Source: Spinellus fusiger (Eukaryota > Mucoromycota > Mucoromycetes > Mucorales > Phycomycetaceae). From it: a stretch of DNA of 64,000 nt. The notes beneath the pieces were generated by a model that was not told the DNA's origin, did not search any database, and saw only the letters and a program-made list of their open reading frames with translations. Shown here one piece after another: positions 10,868 to 21,003 of this stretch. Position numbers and translations under genes: made by a program. Within the stretch, counting starts at the first letter, position 1. Every line of letters begins with the position of its first letter. The stretch covers positions 124,001-188,000 of the forward strand of contig JALLLS010000033.1 in the NCBI GenBank assembly GCA_025094145.1, given 5' to 3'.

Positions 10868-12474
10868 CTACTGTTGTTTCTCTGACGCTACACTAGGCTC
10901 AGATGATGAAAAGGCCGTGGGTTTCTTATTGATAATATTGCTGATATAGAATTCACCCGCCTTGTAACTGGATCGCACTAAAGGACCACTGGCTACATAT
11001 TTGAATCCTAGTGCCATGCCTGTTGTTTCCCAATGCTTGAACTTCTCAGGAGTCACATACTCATGCACCTTCATGTGTCTCTTAGTAGGTCGCATATACT
11101 GGCCCAGAGTAACACAGTCCACGTCTATCTTTCTCAATTCATGGAGAGCCTCCAATACTTCCTCATCTGTCTCACCACATCCCAGCATAATAGATGTTTT
11201 TGTAATCATTTCTGGGTTCACCTGCTTGACGTGCTTCAGTACACTAAGAGACTGGCGGAACCCAGCACGACGATCACGGACATAGGGTGTGAGGGCTTCT
11301 ACTGTCTCAATGTTATGGGCATAGACATCCAATCCAGACAATGCAACTGTCTTTACACAGTCAAGATCACCACCGAAATCTCCTGTTAAGCATTCCACCA
11401 ACATATGAGGAGCCCTAAGTATAGACATGCATGAACATCCCCATCCATGGGTCTAGCACACACACACACACACACATATATATACACACACATACATATA
11501 CACAATAACACTAATAAAGAGACCTTACTTGGATTTGATTTTGCGAATGGTCTCTGCAAAGTGATTCGAACCACCGTCAGACAAATCATCACGATCTACA
11601 CTTGTCAGTACAATATAGTCAAGACCCCAATGCTTAATGGCCTCGGCTGTTTTCTCAGGCTCATGAGGATCCAGTGGTTTGGGTGTACGGTTGGTCTTTA
11701 CAGAGCAAAAGCGGCACCCACGAGTGCACTCATCTCCCATCAACATAATTGTAGCAGTTGCCGTCTGGTTTTCTCCACCTAGCCCCAACAGTCAACCACC
11801 AAGACAGTTCATACCCTCCTAAAAGAAAGAGAGACTACTTTACCTCCCCAACAGTCACCAATGTTAGGACAACGTGCTTCTTCACAGACAGTATGTAACC
11901 CAAGTCCACGAAGGTCCTTTTTGATACGACCAAAATTCTTTCCTGAGGCAATGTCTGTCTTTAACCATTCAGGCAGACGAATGTGCTTACTGGAGAAACA
12001 CGCAAAGGTAAAAGAGTGGATCAGTAGTGGACCTGATACTCTTTCTCTCTCTCTTTCTCTCTTTCTCTCTTCTCTCTCTTCTCTCTCTTTCAACTTACGA
12101 CTTTCTGGAGGTTGTCGTTCCAACCACAGTGTCCTTGAGTTCAAGAGCTTCTTCTACACTCAATTTCTGATCAGTGTTCGAGTCAATAAACTGATCAAGA
12201 GAGTCCACTTTTTCCGCAGCTAATCTTGCTTTGAGGTCATCCAATCGAGAACTGCTGTAGGCGTCTTTCGTGGGTTTGTTGATAGTAGTGGCGTGGTGGC
12301 GCAACCAAGGCTAGCCACAAGGCACACCATGAAGAGAGGTGAGTTTTTTTTCTTTCTTTCTTTCTCTCTCCTTCCACTTACAGTTATACCTGCTGTCATG
12401 GAGACAGTTGCTTTTATAGCCACTCTCTTGGGAGCATGGACAGAGGCCAGTCCTACCATTGCTTTTTGAATCAT
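10868..12474 (-). CDS. LIP5: Lipoyl synthase, mitochondrial
   Basis: Radical SAM enzyme inserting two sulfurs into octanoyl groups of mitochondrial 2-oxoacid dehydrogenases and glycine cleavage H protein. Five exons: 12474-12382, 12310-12099, 11989-11844, 11778-11529, 11414-10868; sum 1248 nt, 415 aa. The N-terminus ([20 protein letters not shown]) is basic and hydroxyl-poor in acidic residues, compatible with a mitochondrial presequence. Auxiliary cluster motif [12 protein letters not shown] (C-x4-C-x5-C) is at about residue 140. The radical SAM motif CTRGCRFC (C-x3-C-x2-C) follows, then [13 protein letters not shown] and [11 protein letters not shown] conserved Arg-Ser-Ser-Tyr (VRSSYKAGE) near the C-terminus carries the lipoyl-synthase RSSY serine ligand. 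Length is normal for fungal homologues. Transcribed away from the nucleoporin gene. Confidence 0.96.
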
Positions 12475-12675
12475 TAGAGCAAACTATTATGTATAAAAAG
12501 AAAAAAAAAGAAAAAAAGAAAAAAGAAGAAACACTTTTCTTTTTTTTTCTTTGCACACACTTGTCCATTTGGATCTTGCACGGCACTTCTTTCTTTCCGT
12601 GACCGTTTAATTTCCTCTCGTAGAGAGAGGGACTTTTTATTATTATTATTTTTCAATCTATTCCTGCACGTAATA
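12475..12675. promoter_or_regulatory. Shared upstream region of LIP5 and NUP93-like gene
   Basis: Only 201 bp separate the two divergent start codons. It contains A/T-rich and CT/GA-rich tracts but no clear TATA box. A bidirectional promoter is inferred from the layout alone. Confidence 0.5.
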
Positions 12676-15493
12676 ATGAGCAACACCTTGTTTGAACAAC
12701 TGTATGAAAACTCAAAGCGACTCCTCAAGCCGTCCACCGATAGACTGCTTCCTACTATAGAAAGGGGATTGTCGCAGTTGACGATTGAAACAGAAAAAAT
12801 AACTGAGCGAGTGGCCAGTCGTCCAACAGAAGCAGATATTCACCACGCGTGAGTTCTTTGTATCTCTATTCATGTCTCAAGAGACAGGTGGACTGATATA
12901 CCAAGATATACCTACCTACCTACCTATCTATCTATCTATTTATACATACATACATACATGTACATATACATGTATGTACACATGTACACCTACACCTACA
13001 CCTACACATATATGTTTTTTTATGTGTGTGTTTGTTGGGGGGAATGATTCCATAGACATCGGTTTTTAGCCTATCTTGGTGTGGACAGTCAAAAGGCAAC
13101 CCAGACAGTGAGTGCATTAGACACATCAAAGACATTTGAACTGGAAAATCCCAATGATACAGATATTGAGGTACATTGCAGACCTACTCATAAACACCTA
13201 TCTACAAGTGGCTGATAAACACAATGCAATGCAATGTATAGAGCTATATCAGAAATGAACAGGCAAAGATCATTGAGCGATTGAGAAAAGAGTATGCTGT
13301 AGAGGTAATAAAAACAGAAAACAGAAAACAGAAAATAGCCCCTCCAACCCAATGTCTGCTTTCTATACAAATATTTATATATCTATGTATCTACATCTAC
13401 ATCTACATCTAAAGATACAACCCCATGTTGAAGATGAAAGCAAGGTGCAGTCAGAGAAAAGAACAGAGAATGAGAGAACTCTGCTTCTATCGTGGAAAGA
13501 AAAGGTTGTTTTGCCAGAGACTGCTCTCATGACACAAAAAGAGAAGGAGACCATGAAGAATCTTTTGTGGCACTACACTACGCTTGTGAACAGATTCAAC
13601 AAGGCCATGGAAGAGAAGAAGGAGACCCTCTCCATTGCTCGTGACTTTAGTACATTGTCTCCACCTTCAAAGAAAGTAAGTGAGGGAGTGTGGGTTGGTT
13701 TGGTTTATTCTCTACAAGTCTTCTATAGAGGAGAAGGATGCTTGGGATCTTATCTTGGCCTATACAGAAGAAGAAGAAGGACAGAAGAAGAAAGAAGACC
13801 ACCAACAGCAAGAGAAGAGAACAAAGTACAGTGAGGATAGCAAAGAGGCGATCTCCATACGCCAACGCCTGACTCACTGCTCCAAGGCCTGGTTAGAGAA
13901 ACAGTAAGCCACTTGGGAGGGTGTACACTCTTCTACCACACAGGGGGAATGACCTGTGTTTCTGTGCTTCTATGATGGTGTCTGTAGATTCAGAGACCAT
14001 GTCAACACCATGCTGCTAAAGAATGTGGGTACTCTAAAGGCAGGTGGTAATCCCTCCATGGAACACCGTCTGAAAGTATACATTGATTTGATGATCAACG
14101 AAAACTCACGATGGGCCCTGGAAAACATCGAGGTAAGGAAGAGGAGTGTGGGGTGGATGTCTTTATGGCAGAGACAAATCCAAAAATAATAATAACAATA
14201 ACAATAACAATAACAATAACAATAACAATAACAATAACAATAACAATAACAATAACAATAACAATAACAATAACAATAACAATAACAATAACAATAATAA
14301 TAATAACAACAATAATAATAATAATAATAATAATAACAATAATAATAATAATAATAACAATAATAATAATATAAAAAACAAACAAACAAAACCCCCTCCC
14401 ACCTACTCACCTGTGTGCATCGATCTACAGACATTGGCATGGGCTAGAGTGTATCTGCTGCTGAGATGTGGTAAGCCTCGCATTGCCCTTCGTTATGCAA
14501 CAGAGCAGCAGGCACAGTTTTCAGCCGAACCTCGCTTCTTACACTACTTTACTCAGTACATCGACAGTCCTGATGGGAGGTAGGAAGTGTTTCGTTCTCT
14601 TAATAGGTGACGGGTGAGAATGGAGATGGAGGCTGGGAAGGATGACTTATGTAAGGAGAGAATAGATTAAGTGTTACCACGAGAGAGGACATTCTTATGG
14701 ACTACCACCGCTTTGAGTTTGGCTCTGCTCCAGCAGATCCCTACAAGTGTCTTATTTACAAGATTATGGGAAGATGTGCACTCAGAAACCAAAAGATTCC
14801 TGCTGTGATTTTCTCTCTTGAAGACTACCTGTGGCTTCAGGTAGAACACACCACCAAGGGAATCCATTAGAGTCCATAGAGACCCCACTAAGAAGCACGT
14901 CTTTTTTTCTTTTTCTTTTTTTAAATAGTTGACTTTGGTCCAGGAAGTATCCGAAGATTATGAACTAGGAAGAAAGGTGGAGACGTACACCCTCAAGGAC
15001 TTTGTGGATGAACTGAACAAGGTCAATCCCACCCACTTTGAAGCCAATGGAGGGTCATGGAAGTACTTTGTAGTGTTGCTCTGCTCTCTCCAATTTGAAA
15101 AGGCCATTGTGTGTTTGTACAGCCATCAAGAGACTCAGATAGTAGCTGTGCATATGGCCATAGCACTTGCTTACCATGGCCTCCTGCGTCTCCCCAGTGC
15201 ACCTCTCCAAGAAGACGGTTCATTCTGTAAGGATGTTTTATATTAGGATGCAGTGAGGGGCTGCAATGAGATGACTTACGCTGGTGTGAATATTCTCTCT
15301 CATTCTTCTCTTATTCTTCTCTACAGTGCACCAGAACAGACTTAACTTGGCTCATTTGATATTCGACTATGTCCACACCTACACACCACAAAAGGTAGCA
15401 GATTTGGTGGGCTATTATGATGTACTTTCCATGTTTGCACACAAGCCAGCCTACAGAAACATTGCTAAAACACTACAGCAGCAACTCGTGTAA
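12676..15493 (+). CDS. NIC96: Nucleoporin Nup93/Nic96 family, short form
   Basis: Scaffold nucleoporin of the inner ring of the nuclear pore. Ten exons: 12676-12848, 13056-13170, 13242-13304, 13415-13675, 13719-13903, 13988-14132, 14431-14579, 14672-14840, 14929-15226, 15327-15493; sum 1725 nt, 574 aa. Family blocks seen in order: ESYIRNEQAK, WARVYLLLRCGKPRIAL, DPYKCLIYKIMGRC followed by LEDYLWLQ, then SWKYFVVLLCSLQFEKAI and NRLNLAHLIFDYV. All are characteristic of Nup93. The usual length is about 800-840 residues; here the frame ends soon after the NLAHLI block (yeast and human continue about 250 residues). No further exon is visible before the next gene. Exon 2 acceptor at 13055 was preferred because it preserves frame (AHRFLAYLGVD). 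Intron 6 contains a long AACAAT repeat. Confidence 0.88.
14187..14372. repeat. (AACAAT)n / (AAT)n array in nucleoporin intron 6
   Basis: About 110 bp of AACAAT units followed by AAT units, wholly inside the intron between 14132 and 14431. Frames through it read as poly-Asn, poly-Ile-Thr or poly-Leu and are not genes. Confidence 0.95.
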
Positions 15494-15725
15494 ACACAAT
15501 CCACAGCAACTATTCTAGTATATAAGCATATAGCTCAATGTACCATGTAGTCTATAGGTGGATCTATATATTTATTATAAATATAATTAAAGTGTATTCT
15601 ACAGTGGAGTGGAATGTAAGCAAGGCCTGATGTCTATGGCTGGCGGATGACATAAGAATAGACACCACTGGGAATAGCAATAGCAATAGCAATAACAATG
15701 CACTCGAACATTGGTGTCATTGGCC

Positions 15726-16351
15726 ATGCTTCTGGTGCATAATCCACTCTCAAGATCACCCGCTGCTTATTATGTCATTGTAGGTGGCGATTTCTTATCG
15801 TTAGAGGCAGAGATTACACACTGCACTAAAAATAGAAATCCTTTGTGGGAGGATCACCCACACTTGGCTTTCCCTTGTGCTTTTATAAAAGGCAATCCAC
15901 CGTGTTCCCTATTTATCACAGGAACCCATCTCATTCGTTGGATATCTTTACAGTCCAATAGAATACTCCTATTTGTCTCATTCAGGCATACCTTCTCACT
16001 GGATTGGGTCCTGCTTATTTCCTTTTTCATCTATTTACAGTCTGATTTGGCGCTGTTTGAATCTGTCAAGGTGAAAAGGAACGCAGGTTCTCTGTTGCTG
16101 CTTGTTCTTGACTTGTACTCATAATGACATATCCTTCAGACATGGACCTGCTCTTCCTTAGAGAGCACCACCTGAGCCGCCATCGATCAAAATCAGCAGA
16201 GTCCTTGAAGAAGCACTTGTCTTTCCAGGAGGAGCATTGCTTTGATAGGTTCTTGAACGTACCTGCTCGCCAGTTCAGTCACACGTCAGAAAAAGAAGGC
16301 CTACGCATAAAGTCAGAGAATATGGACAGATTGGTGTCGTTTTATTTCTAA
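15726..16351 (+). CDS. Hypothetical gene, possibly C2-like; exon structure unresolved
   Basis: A coding signal is likely but weak. From ATG 15726 the frame reads MLLVHNPLSRSPAAYYVIVGG, then a segment with KNRNPLWEDHPHLAF. That recalls the NP-W-E strand of C2 domains, which bind lipid or calcium. Downstream are possible introns (acceptor-like CAG at 15934, 15950, 15986 and 16039) and a later frame with DLALFESVKVKR, again C2-like. The last open stretch (16124-16351) encodes a basic, His/Arg-rich 75-residue segment ending at TAA. I could not build one continuous model, so ends and product are uncertain. It could also be a decayed gene. Confidence 0.35.
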
Positions 16352-16852
16352 GGAGCTTTCTATGTTCTGGTGGCTGTCTATCTTCCTGTCTATCTTCCTG
16401 TCTATCTGCCTGTCTATCTGCCTGTCTATCCATACCATGAAATCAATGATTGCTATTTGAATCTTGATATCCACTCTTTTTTTTCTTTTTTTTTTCTTTT
16501 TTCTCTGCAACTAGTATATTTAAAAAGAAAAAGAAAAGAAAAAACAACAACAACAACCTTGTAAATAAAATAAAATATAATATAATATAATATATATATA
16601 TATATATATTCCTCTTATTAAGAGTGTATGTAAATGGATCTTGTTGTACATGAGAAAGGCATCAAGGCAACAGACTGGTATAATCTATGCCTGGATTATA
16701 AGAATAGACACCACCAGGACAGTGGATAGGTAGGTTAGATGGGTAGATAGACAAAGAAATAAGAGATAAGCAGGTTGGCATTGTCCTGGTGTGCTAGTCA
16801 TAAAAATGTAGATAGCATAAGAAACACAGGCCCTGCCCTGCCCTGCTTATCT
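16352..16852. other. Convergent 3' spacer with simple repeats
   Basis: Holds a CTGTCTATCTTC-type tandem repeat (16376-16432), poly-T runs and a TA dinucleotide run near 16575-16608. No gene seen. Confidence 0.6.
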
Positions 16853-18974
16853 CTACAGACACACACCGTCTCTTCCCCACAGAGCACCGTCGTCTAAAGA
16901 AGAAGAAGAAATGGCAAAATAGTAGATGGCCTGACGAAGTATATCTGAAAGAGAAACATCTCCCACCAGGTCTCTTGTCTGATCTCCATAAGAGACTGCT
17001 GCTGTCGATAGAGACAGAAGATCCTTAGCCAGTCGATACGCCAATTGCTGGTCTTTCTTCATCTATCAAAAGAAAAAAGACATCTCAGCCCCCACACAAG
17101 GCCACCCAGAGCCCCTTTTTGTTACCTTGGAAAGATCCTCTCCCACTACTTGGTTGGCATGGACCAATGCCACTGTCTGCTGTTGATACTGGGCTATGTG
17201 TTGCATGTCCACACTCTCCTTCTGCTGCATCACCTCAAGTGTTCCCTGGCACTGTCGCCTCTTTTCAATCTCATTCCCAAGTCTCCCTTTCATCACTTGG
17301 ATCTGACCCAGCAGATGGGCCAATGTAATGTCCTTGTCCTTTTGGATCTGACTCAACCGACTCTCCCAGTGGTTCTGCACAGAAAGGGCATCCATCGACA
17401 TCAAGGACTCGAGATCCGCCAACTTCTCCTTCCATGCCATCTCCATCTCACGCATTGCATTCTGGTGATCTCTCTTGAGCTGTCGAGTGAGCTCATCCGT
17501 GGCTGTTTGCTGTTCAATCTGCCACACCTGCTTTTCATTCTCAAACTGCTCTTCCAATTCTCGAAGGGTTTCTGTATGCTCTGACTTGAGGTTCTGTATC
17601 TGGGCCTCGTGCTGCATCGATGTTCTGCGGCTCTCATGCAGGAACATCTCCTTGACTCTTTCCACCTCTTCCTGCACATTGTCCTTGAGATGGGATGCCT
17701 TTGTAATGTGTTTCTCCTTCATCTGACTGAGTTTCCGTGTCAGATGCACCACCTGAGCCTCCAGTCCCACCACCTTTTCTTTTGCGTGTTTTATCTTATG
17801 GTAGAAGCGTGGGGAGTCTTCTTCCGTGTGGCCAAACTCGCCTTTTCTGTCCATGTCCCAGCCCTTTTGAGGTGTGTTGGGCAAGGCATCCAACGACAGG
17901 ATGGATCGGGAAGAACTAGGATGTTCTTCTATTGCTCCTACTGCTTCTATTGCTTCCATGGTGCCTGCAGTGTGTGGTGATGTGTGTGGTGATGTGTTTG
18001 GCAGTGGTGGGAGAGGAGAAGGTACCATGGGTGTGGAGGAAGAGGGTGAAGTAGGACAGGAAGACAAGGAAGAAGTCGTCGTCCACACGGCTCTTTCTTC
18101 TTCTCTCTCGGCTCTTTCTCTTGCCAATGCATGTCTTAACTGTTCTAGCTCCATACGCTCCCTCTGTCCTCCCATGACTGCCTCGTTCAGTCGAGTGTTC
18201 TCCATGTCTTTTGCTCCCAATCGGTTCTGAAGACTCGTCAATCGTTTGGTGTGTTTGTCTTGTTCTGCCTCGAGTGTTTTATCGTACCGTTCTCTGAGTT
18301 CTTTGACTTGTTCCAGGTGGTCTTCTTTTTCCTCTTCCAAATGTCGCTGCATATCCTGGATCTTTTTGTATTTTGTATTTTGTATTTTGTATTTTGTATT
18401 TTATATATACATATTTCCATGTCGGTATAGTGTGGGTGTGTTTCATTGATGCGTCTGGTCAATGACATGTTGGTGAAGAAGAAGAAGAGTTACCTGAGCC
18501 ATCCACCGCTGTTCTGTGTCCTCGAGTCTTTTCTCTAGCATGGCTTCTTTCATCTTTACTTCTCTCAGTAGCTAATGGTTGTATTCCTTTTGGAGTGAGT
18601 CCATTTGGTTTTGGCTTTGTTCTTTCTTTCTTTTGCTGTAGGCTACTTACACTGGCTGTGGTTTTCTCAAAGGCCAGTTGATCCTCTTCTCTTTTCTTTT
18701 CAAATAGCTCTGCTCTCTCTCTGTATTCCCGGCATTCTATCAATACCTAGCCCCTAGGTTGTGAGTGTTTCTTGTTTTCTCCTTGTTTTCTCCTTCTATC
18801 CATAAAGACCCATAGAGGACAAGATAAAAAGACAACAAGGAAGAAAGAAAAAAAGAAAAAAAAAAGAAAAGGGAGGGGGTGGGCATTTACAGTGGCTCTC
18901 TCAATTTCCCAGTCATAGATAGGCTCAGAAGGTCCAAGCGTTGTGCTTCGTTTGACAGGTGGATTGGCCCTCAT
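16853..18974 (-). CDS. Long coiled-coil protein of unknown function
   Basis: Not assigned to a family. Five exons: 18974-18891, 18746-18651, 18571-18494, 18361-17126, 17062-16853; sum 1704 nt, 567 aa. The N-terminus is short and unstructured (MRANPPVKRSTTLGPSEPIYDWEIERAT). A heptad-rich segment follows, from about residue 30 to 160, with a leucine/glutamate pattern such as HLEQVKELRERYDKTLEAEQDKH split here only for illustration at HLEQVKELRERY. A Ser/Pro-rich linker (about 185-280) precedes a second coiled coil (about 290-500). The last exon is a helical tail (RLAKDLLSLSTAAVSYGDQT). The architecture suggests a cytoskeletal, centrosomal/spindle-pole or vesicle-tether scaffold, but nothing in the sequence decides between these. 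Confidence 0.8.
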
Positions 18975-19534
18975 AGTGTGTATTTAGAGAGGTGGAGCAG
19001 AAGAGAGATGGAACAGATAAATAGGAAAAATGGCAGTGGCTAGGCAGTAGCAGCACTCCCTGAAGAAAGAAGAAGAAGGAAATATAAAGAGAAGACTGGC
19101 CAAGTGTCTTAAGAGGCAAAAGAAACCCCATGTCCTGTTATAGAATCCATCCAAGTGTAGCACCAGGTGCGACGTTGTACTTTTGCTTTCTCTTTGCTAT
19201 TGTAAAGAAATGCTCTTTTTTGTTTTATTTTATTTTGTTTATTTTGTTGATCTTGCTTATTTATTAGGGACAAGCAGGTCGTTGATAAGAATAGAAGGGT
19301 GTTGAGGATAGAATACAGTGGTTTTTATATGGAGACAGCACACCAGTGCACGTTCCCTAGAGAGAAAAGAGAGAGAAAAGAGAAAGGAAAAGGATTCAAC
19401 AAACAATAAAACACACACAGTAGAAACAGAGAAAGACAGCAGAAGAGAAGCCAATAAGCCACGACCCCTTTCCCACCCAGGCAGTGGAAAAGACTGCTTT
19501 CTTCCTATACTCAATAAGAACAAGCAGCGTCACT
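18975..19534. other. Spacer between coiled-coil gene and RPC17
   Basis: Upstream of the minus-strand coiled-coil gene and downstream of RPC17. GA-rich and TTTTA-rich tracts only; no gene seen. Confidence 0.55.
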
Positions 19535-20082
19535 CTACTCCTCTTCTTCTCCTTCTCCTTCTTCATAGACTTCATCATCGTCACGCTCCAGTGTTGTTGT
19601 TATCATAGTCAGCATAGTATCCAGTGCTTCCTCAGTGAATCGTTCTTCACACTCCTCAATCAACTATCCCACTGCATAAGTAGGAGGCTCCCTTCCTTTT
19701 TGTCCTTTTCTATCCTTGCAACTCACCAAGTAAAGCTCAACAACACTCTTGGGTCGTAGATTCAAGATTTGGAGCTTCTCTGCTTTTGTGAGAATGTAGT
19801 CTTTCATAGCCGTTAGAAATGCTTTGACCTGCTGAGGTGTCTGTGTGCTGCAAGGTGTAGATTTTAAATAGTCTGACATCTAATACCATGAGAAAAGAGA
19901 CAGGACAGAGGTCTTCTCCAAAGGCCAGGGGTTACCTCAAATTGGATAGTGCACAAATGTTCAGGGTAGACCTGCAATGGGTTCTTCTCCAGTGCTTCTT
20001 TTTGGAATGCCTGTCTCTCATTCAGTAGCTCCAATACTTCATAATTACTCATATGAGCAACACGAGTGTTTTTGATCAACAT
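19535..20082 (-). CDS. RPC17: RNA polymerase III subunit RPC9/CRCP (yeast Rpc17)
   Basis: Small stalk subunit of RNA polymerase III, paired with Rpc25 and needed for initiation with TFIIIB. Three exons: 20082-19936, 19879-19727, 19663-19535; sum 429 nt, 142 aa. Family signatures: an N-terminal LSNYEV-like block (HMSNYEVLELL), then QTPQQVKAFLTAMKDYILTK and AEKLQILNLRPKSVVELYL, then IEECEERFTEEALDTML. The end is an acidic tail (poly-Glu). Length is typical of the family. The start at 20082 puts the SNYEV block at residues 12-16, as in homologues. It is preceded by a GGAAAG-type repeat and lies downstream of a GC-richer hairpin region. Confidence 0.94.
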
Positions 20083-20282
20083 GAATGGAAGAGATAGTCA
20101 CTGTAGTAAAGGAAGAGGATGGAAAGGAAAAGAATGGAAAGGAAGAGGATGGAAAGGAAAAAGATAGAAAGATGTCTTTCATCGGTAGGTCTGTTATTTT
20201 CTTGCTGTAGTCGTGCTTTTCAGTCATTAAACGCTGTCACAAGAGAGTGAATTTGTATACACGTTGGATTTATTAAGTCCTT

Positions 20283-20512
20283 TTTATTATTAGTGTTATT
20301 GTTGTTATTAGTGTTATTAGTGTTATTATTATTATTGTTGTTATTAGTGTTATTATTATTATTGTTGTTATTAGTGTTATTATTACTATTATTATTACTA
20401 TTATTATTACTATTATTATTACTATTATTATTACTATTATTATTACTATTATTATTACTATTATTATTACTATTATTATTACTATTATTATTACTATTAT
20501 TATTATCATTTT
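20283..20512. repeat. TTATTAGTG and TTACTATTA nonamer arrays
   Basis: Left half has GTTATTAGT/GTTATTATT variants; right half is a regular 9-bp unit (ATTATTACT) repeated more than ten times. Frames through it give poly-Leu or poly-Asn and are not genes. Confidence 0.95.
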
Positions 20513-20711
20513 CAATACCAATCATAAACGTGTTCTTATACTGTTATGATTCAATTCTATATTTCTCTACCAAAAGTAATAATCCAATAGAAATGCGTTA
20601 TTTATCATTTTATTTATTTCAAATAGAAAATCTTCTCTTTTTCCATAGGGTAAAAGATAGAAGAGGATACAAAAAATTGTGATTAGCCCCCTTCGTGTCC
20701 CGCAGCCACGG

Positions 20712-20738
20712 AAATCTTTAGTAAAAGGCGAAAGATTT
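20712..20738. other. 8-bp perfect inverted repeat (hairpin candidate)
   Basis: AAATCTTT at 20712-20719 and AAAGATTT at 20731-20738 enclose an 11-nt loop, inside a patch that is GC-richer than its surroundings. It may mark a small structured RNA or a transcript end, but no RNA family was recognised. Confidence 0.35.
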
Positions 20739-21003
20739 ATCCGATCTGATTACAAGACAGAGGCAATAGAGAAAACAAAGAGGAGCAAAATGGGCTTTGT
20801 TTTATACTTTTTTATTTTAAACGGAGTCTATAGTGGATGAGGAACAAGTCACATTTGTAAACCACGAGACACTTCATTGTCTTTCTCTTTTCATTGGTGA
20901 ATTAATAATTGCATGGGATGGGTTTCAAATGTATTTGCACAGCAGCATGAAAAGAAGACCCATGATTGCCTCTGCCAATCATTGACAGTCACGATGGTCA
21001 GGA

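Larger units (their letters stand above)
20083..21003. other. Spacer with repeat array and hairpin
   Basis: From left to right: a GGAAAGGAAGAGGAT-like purine repeat (20105-20165), the TTA/TTACTATTA array (20283-20512) and a GC-richer patch at 20685-20765 that includes an 8-bp inverted repeat. The 3' flank of the CaMK gene follows. No protein gene seen. Confidence 0.55.

Noticed and set aside
14146..14583. Long open frames encoding poly-Asn, poly-Leu or poly-Ile-Thr
   Set aside because: They are translations of the intronic AACAAT/AAT repeat; exon 6 reading frame meets stops before it.
20220..20682. Poly-Asn/poly-Leu frames on both strands
   Set aside because: Translations of the TTA/TTACTATTA microsatellite.
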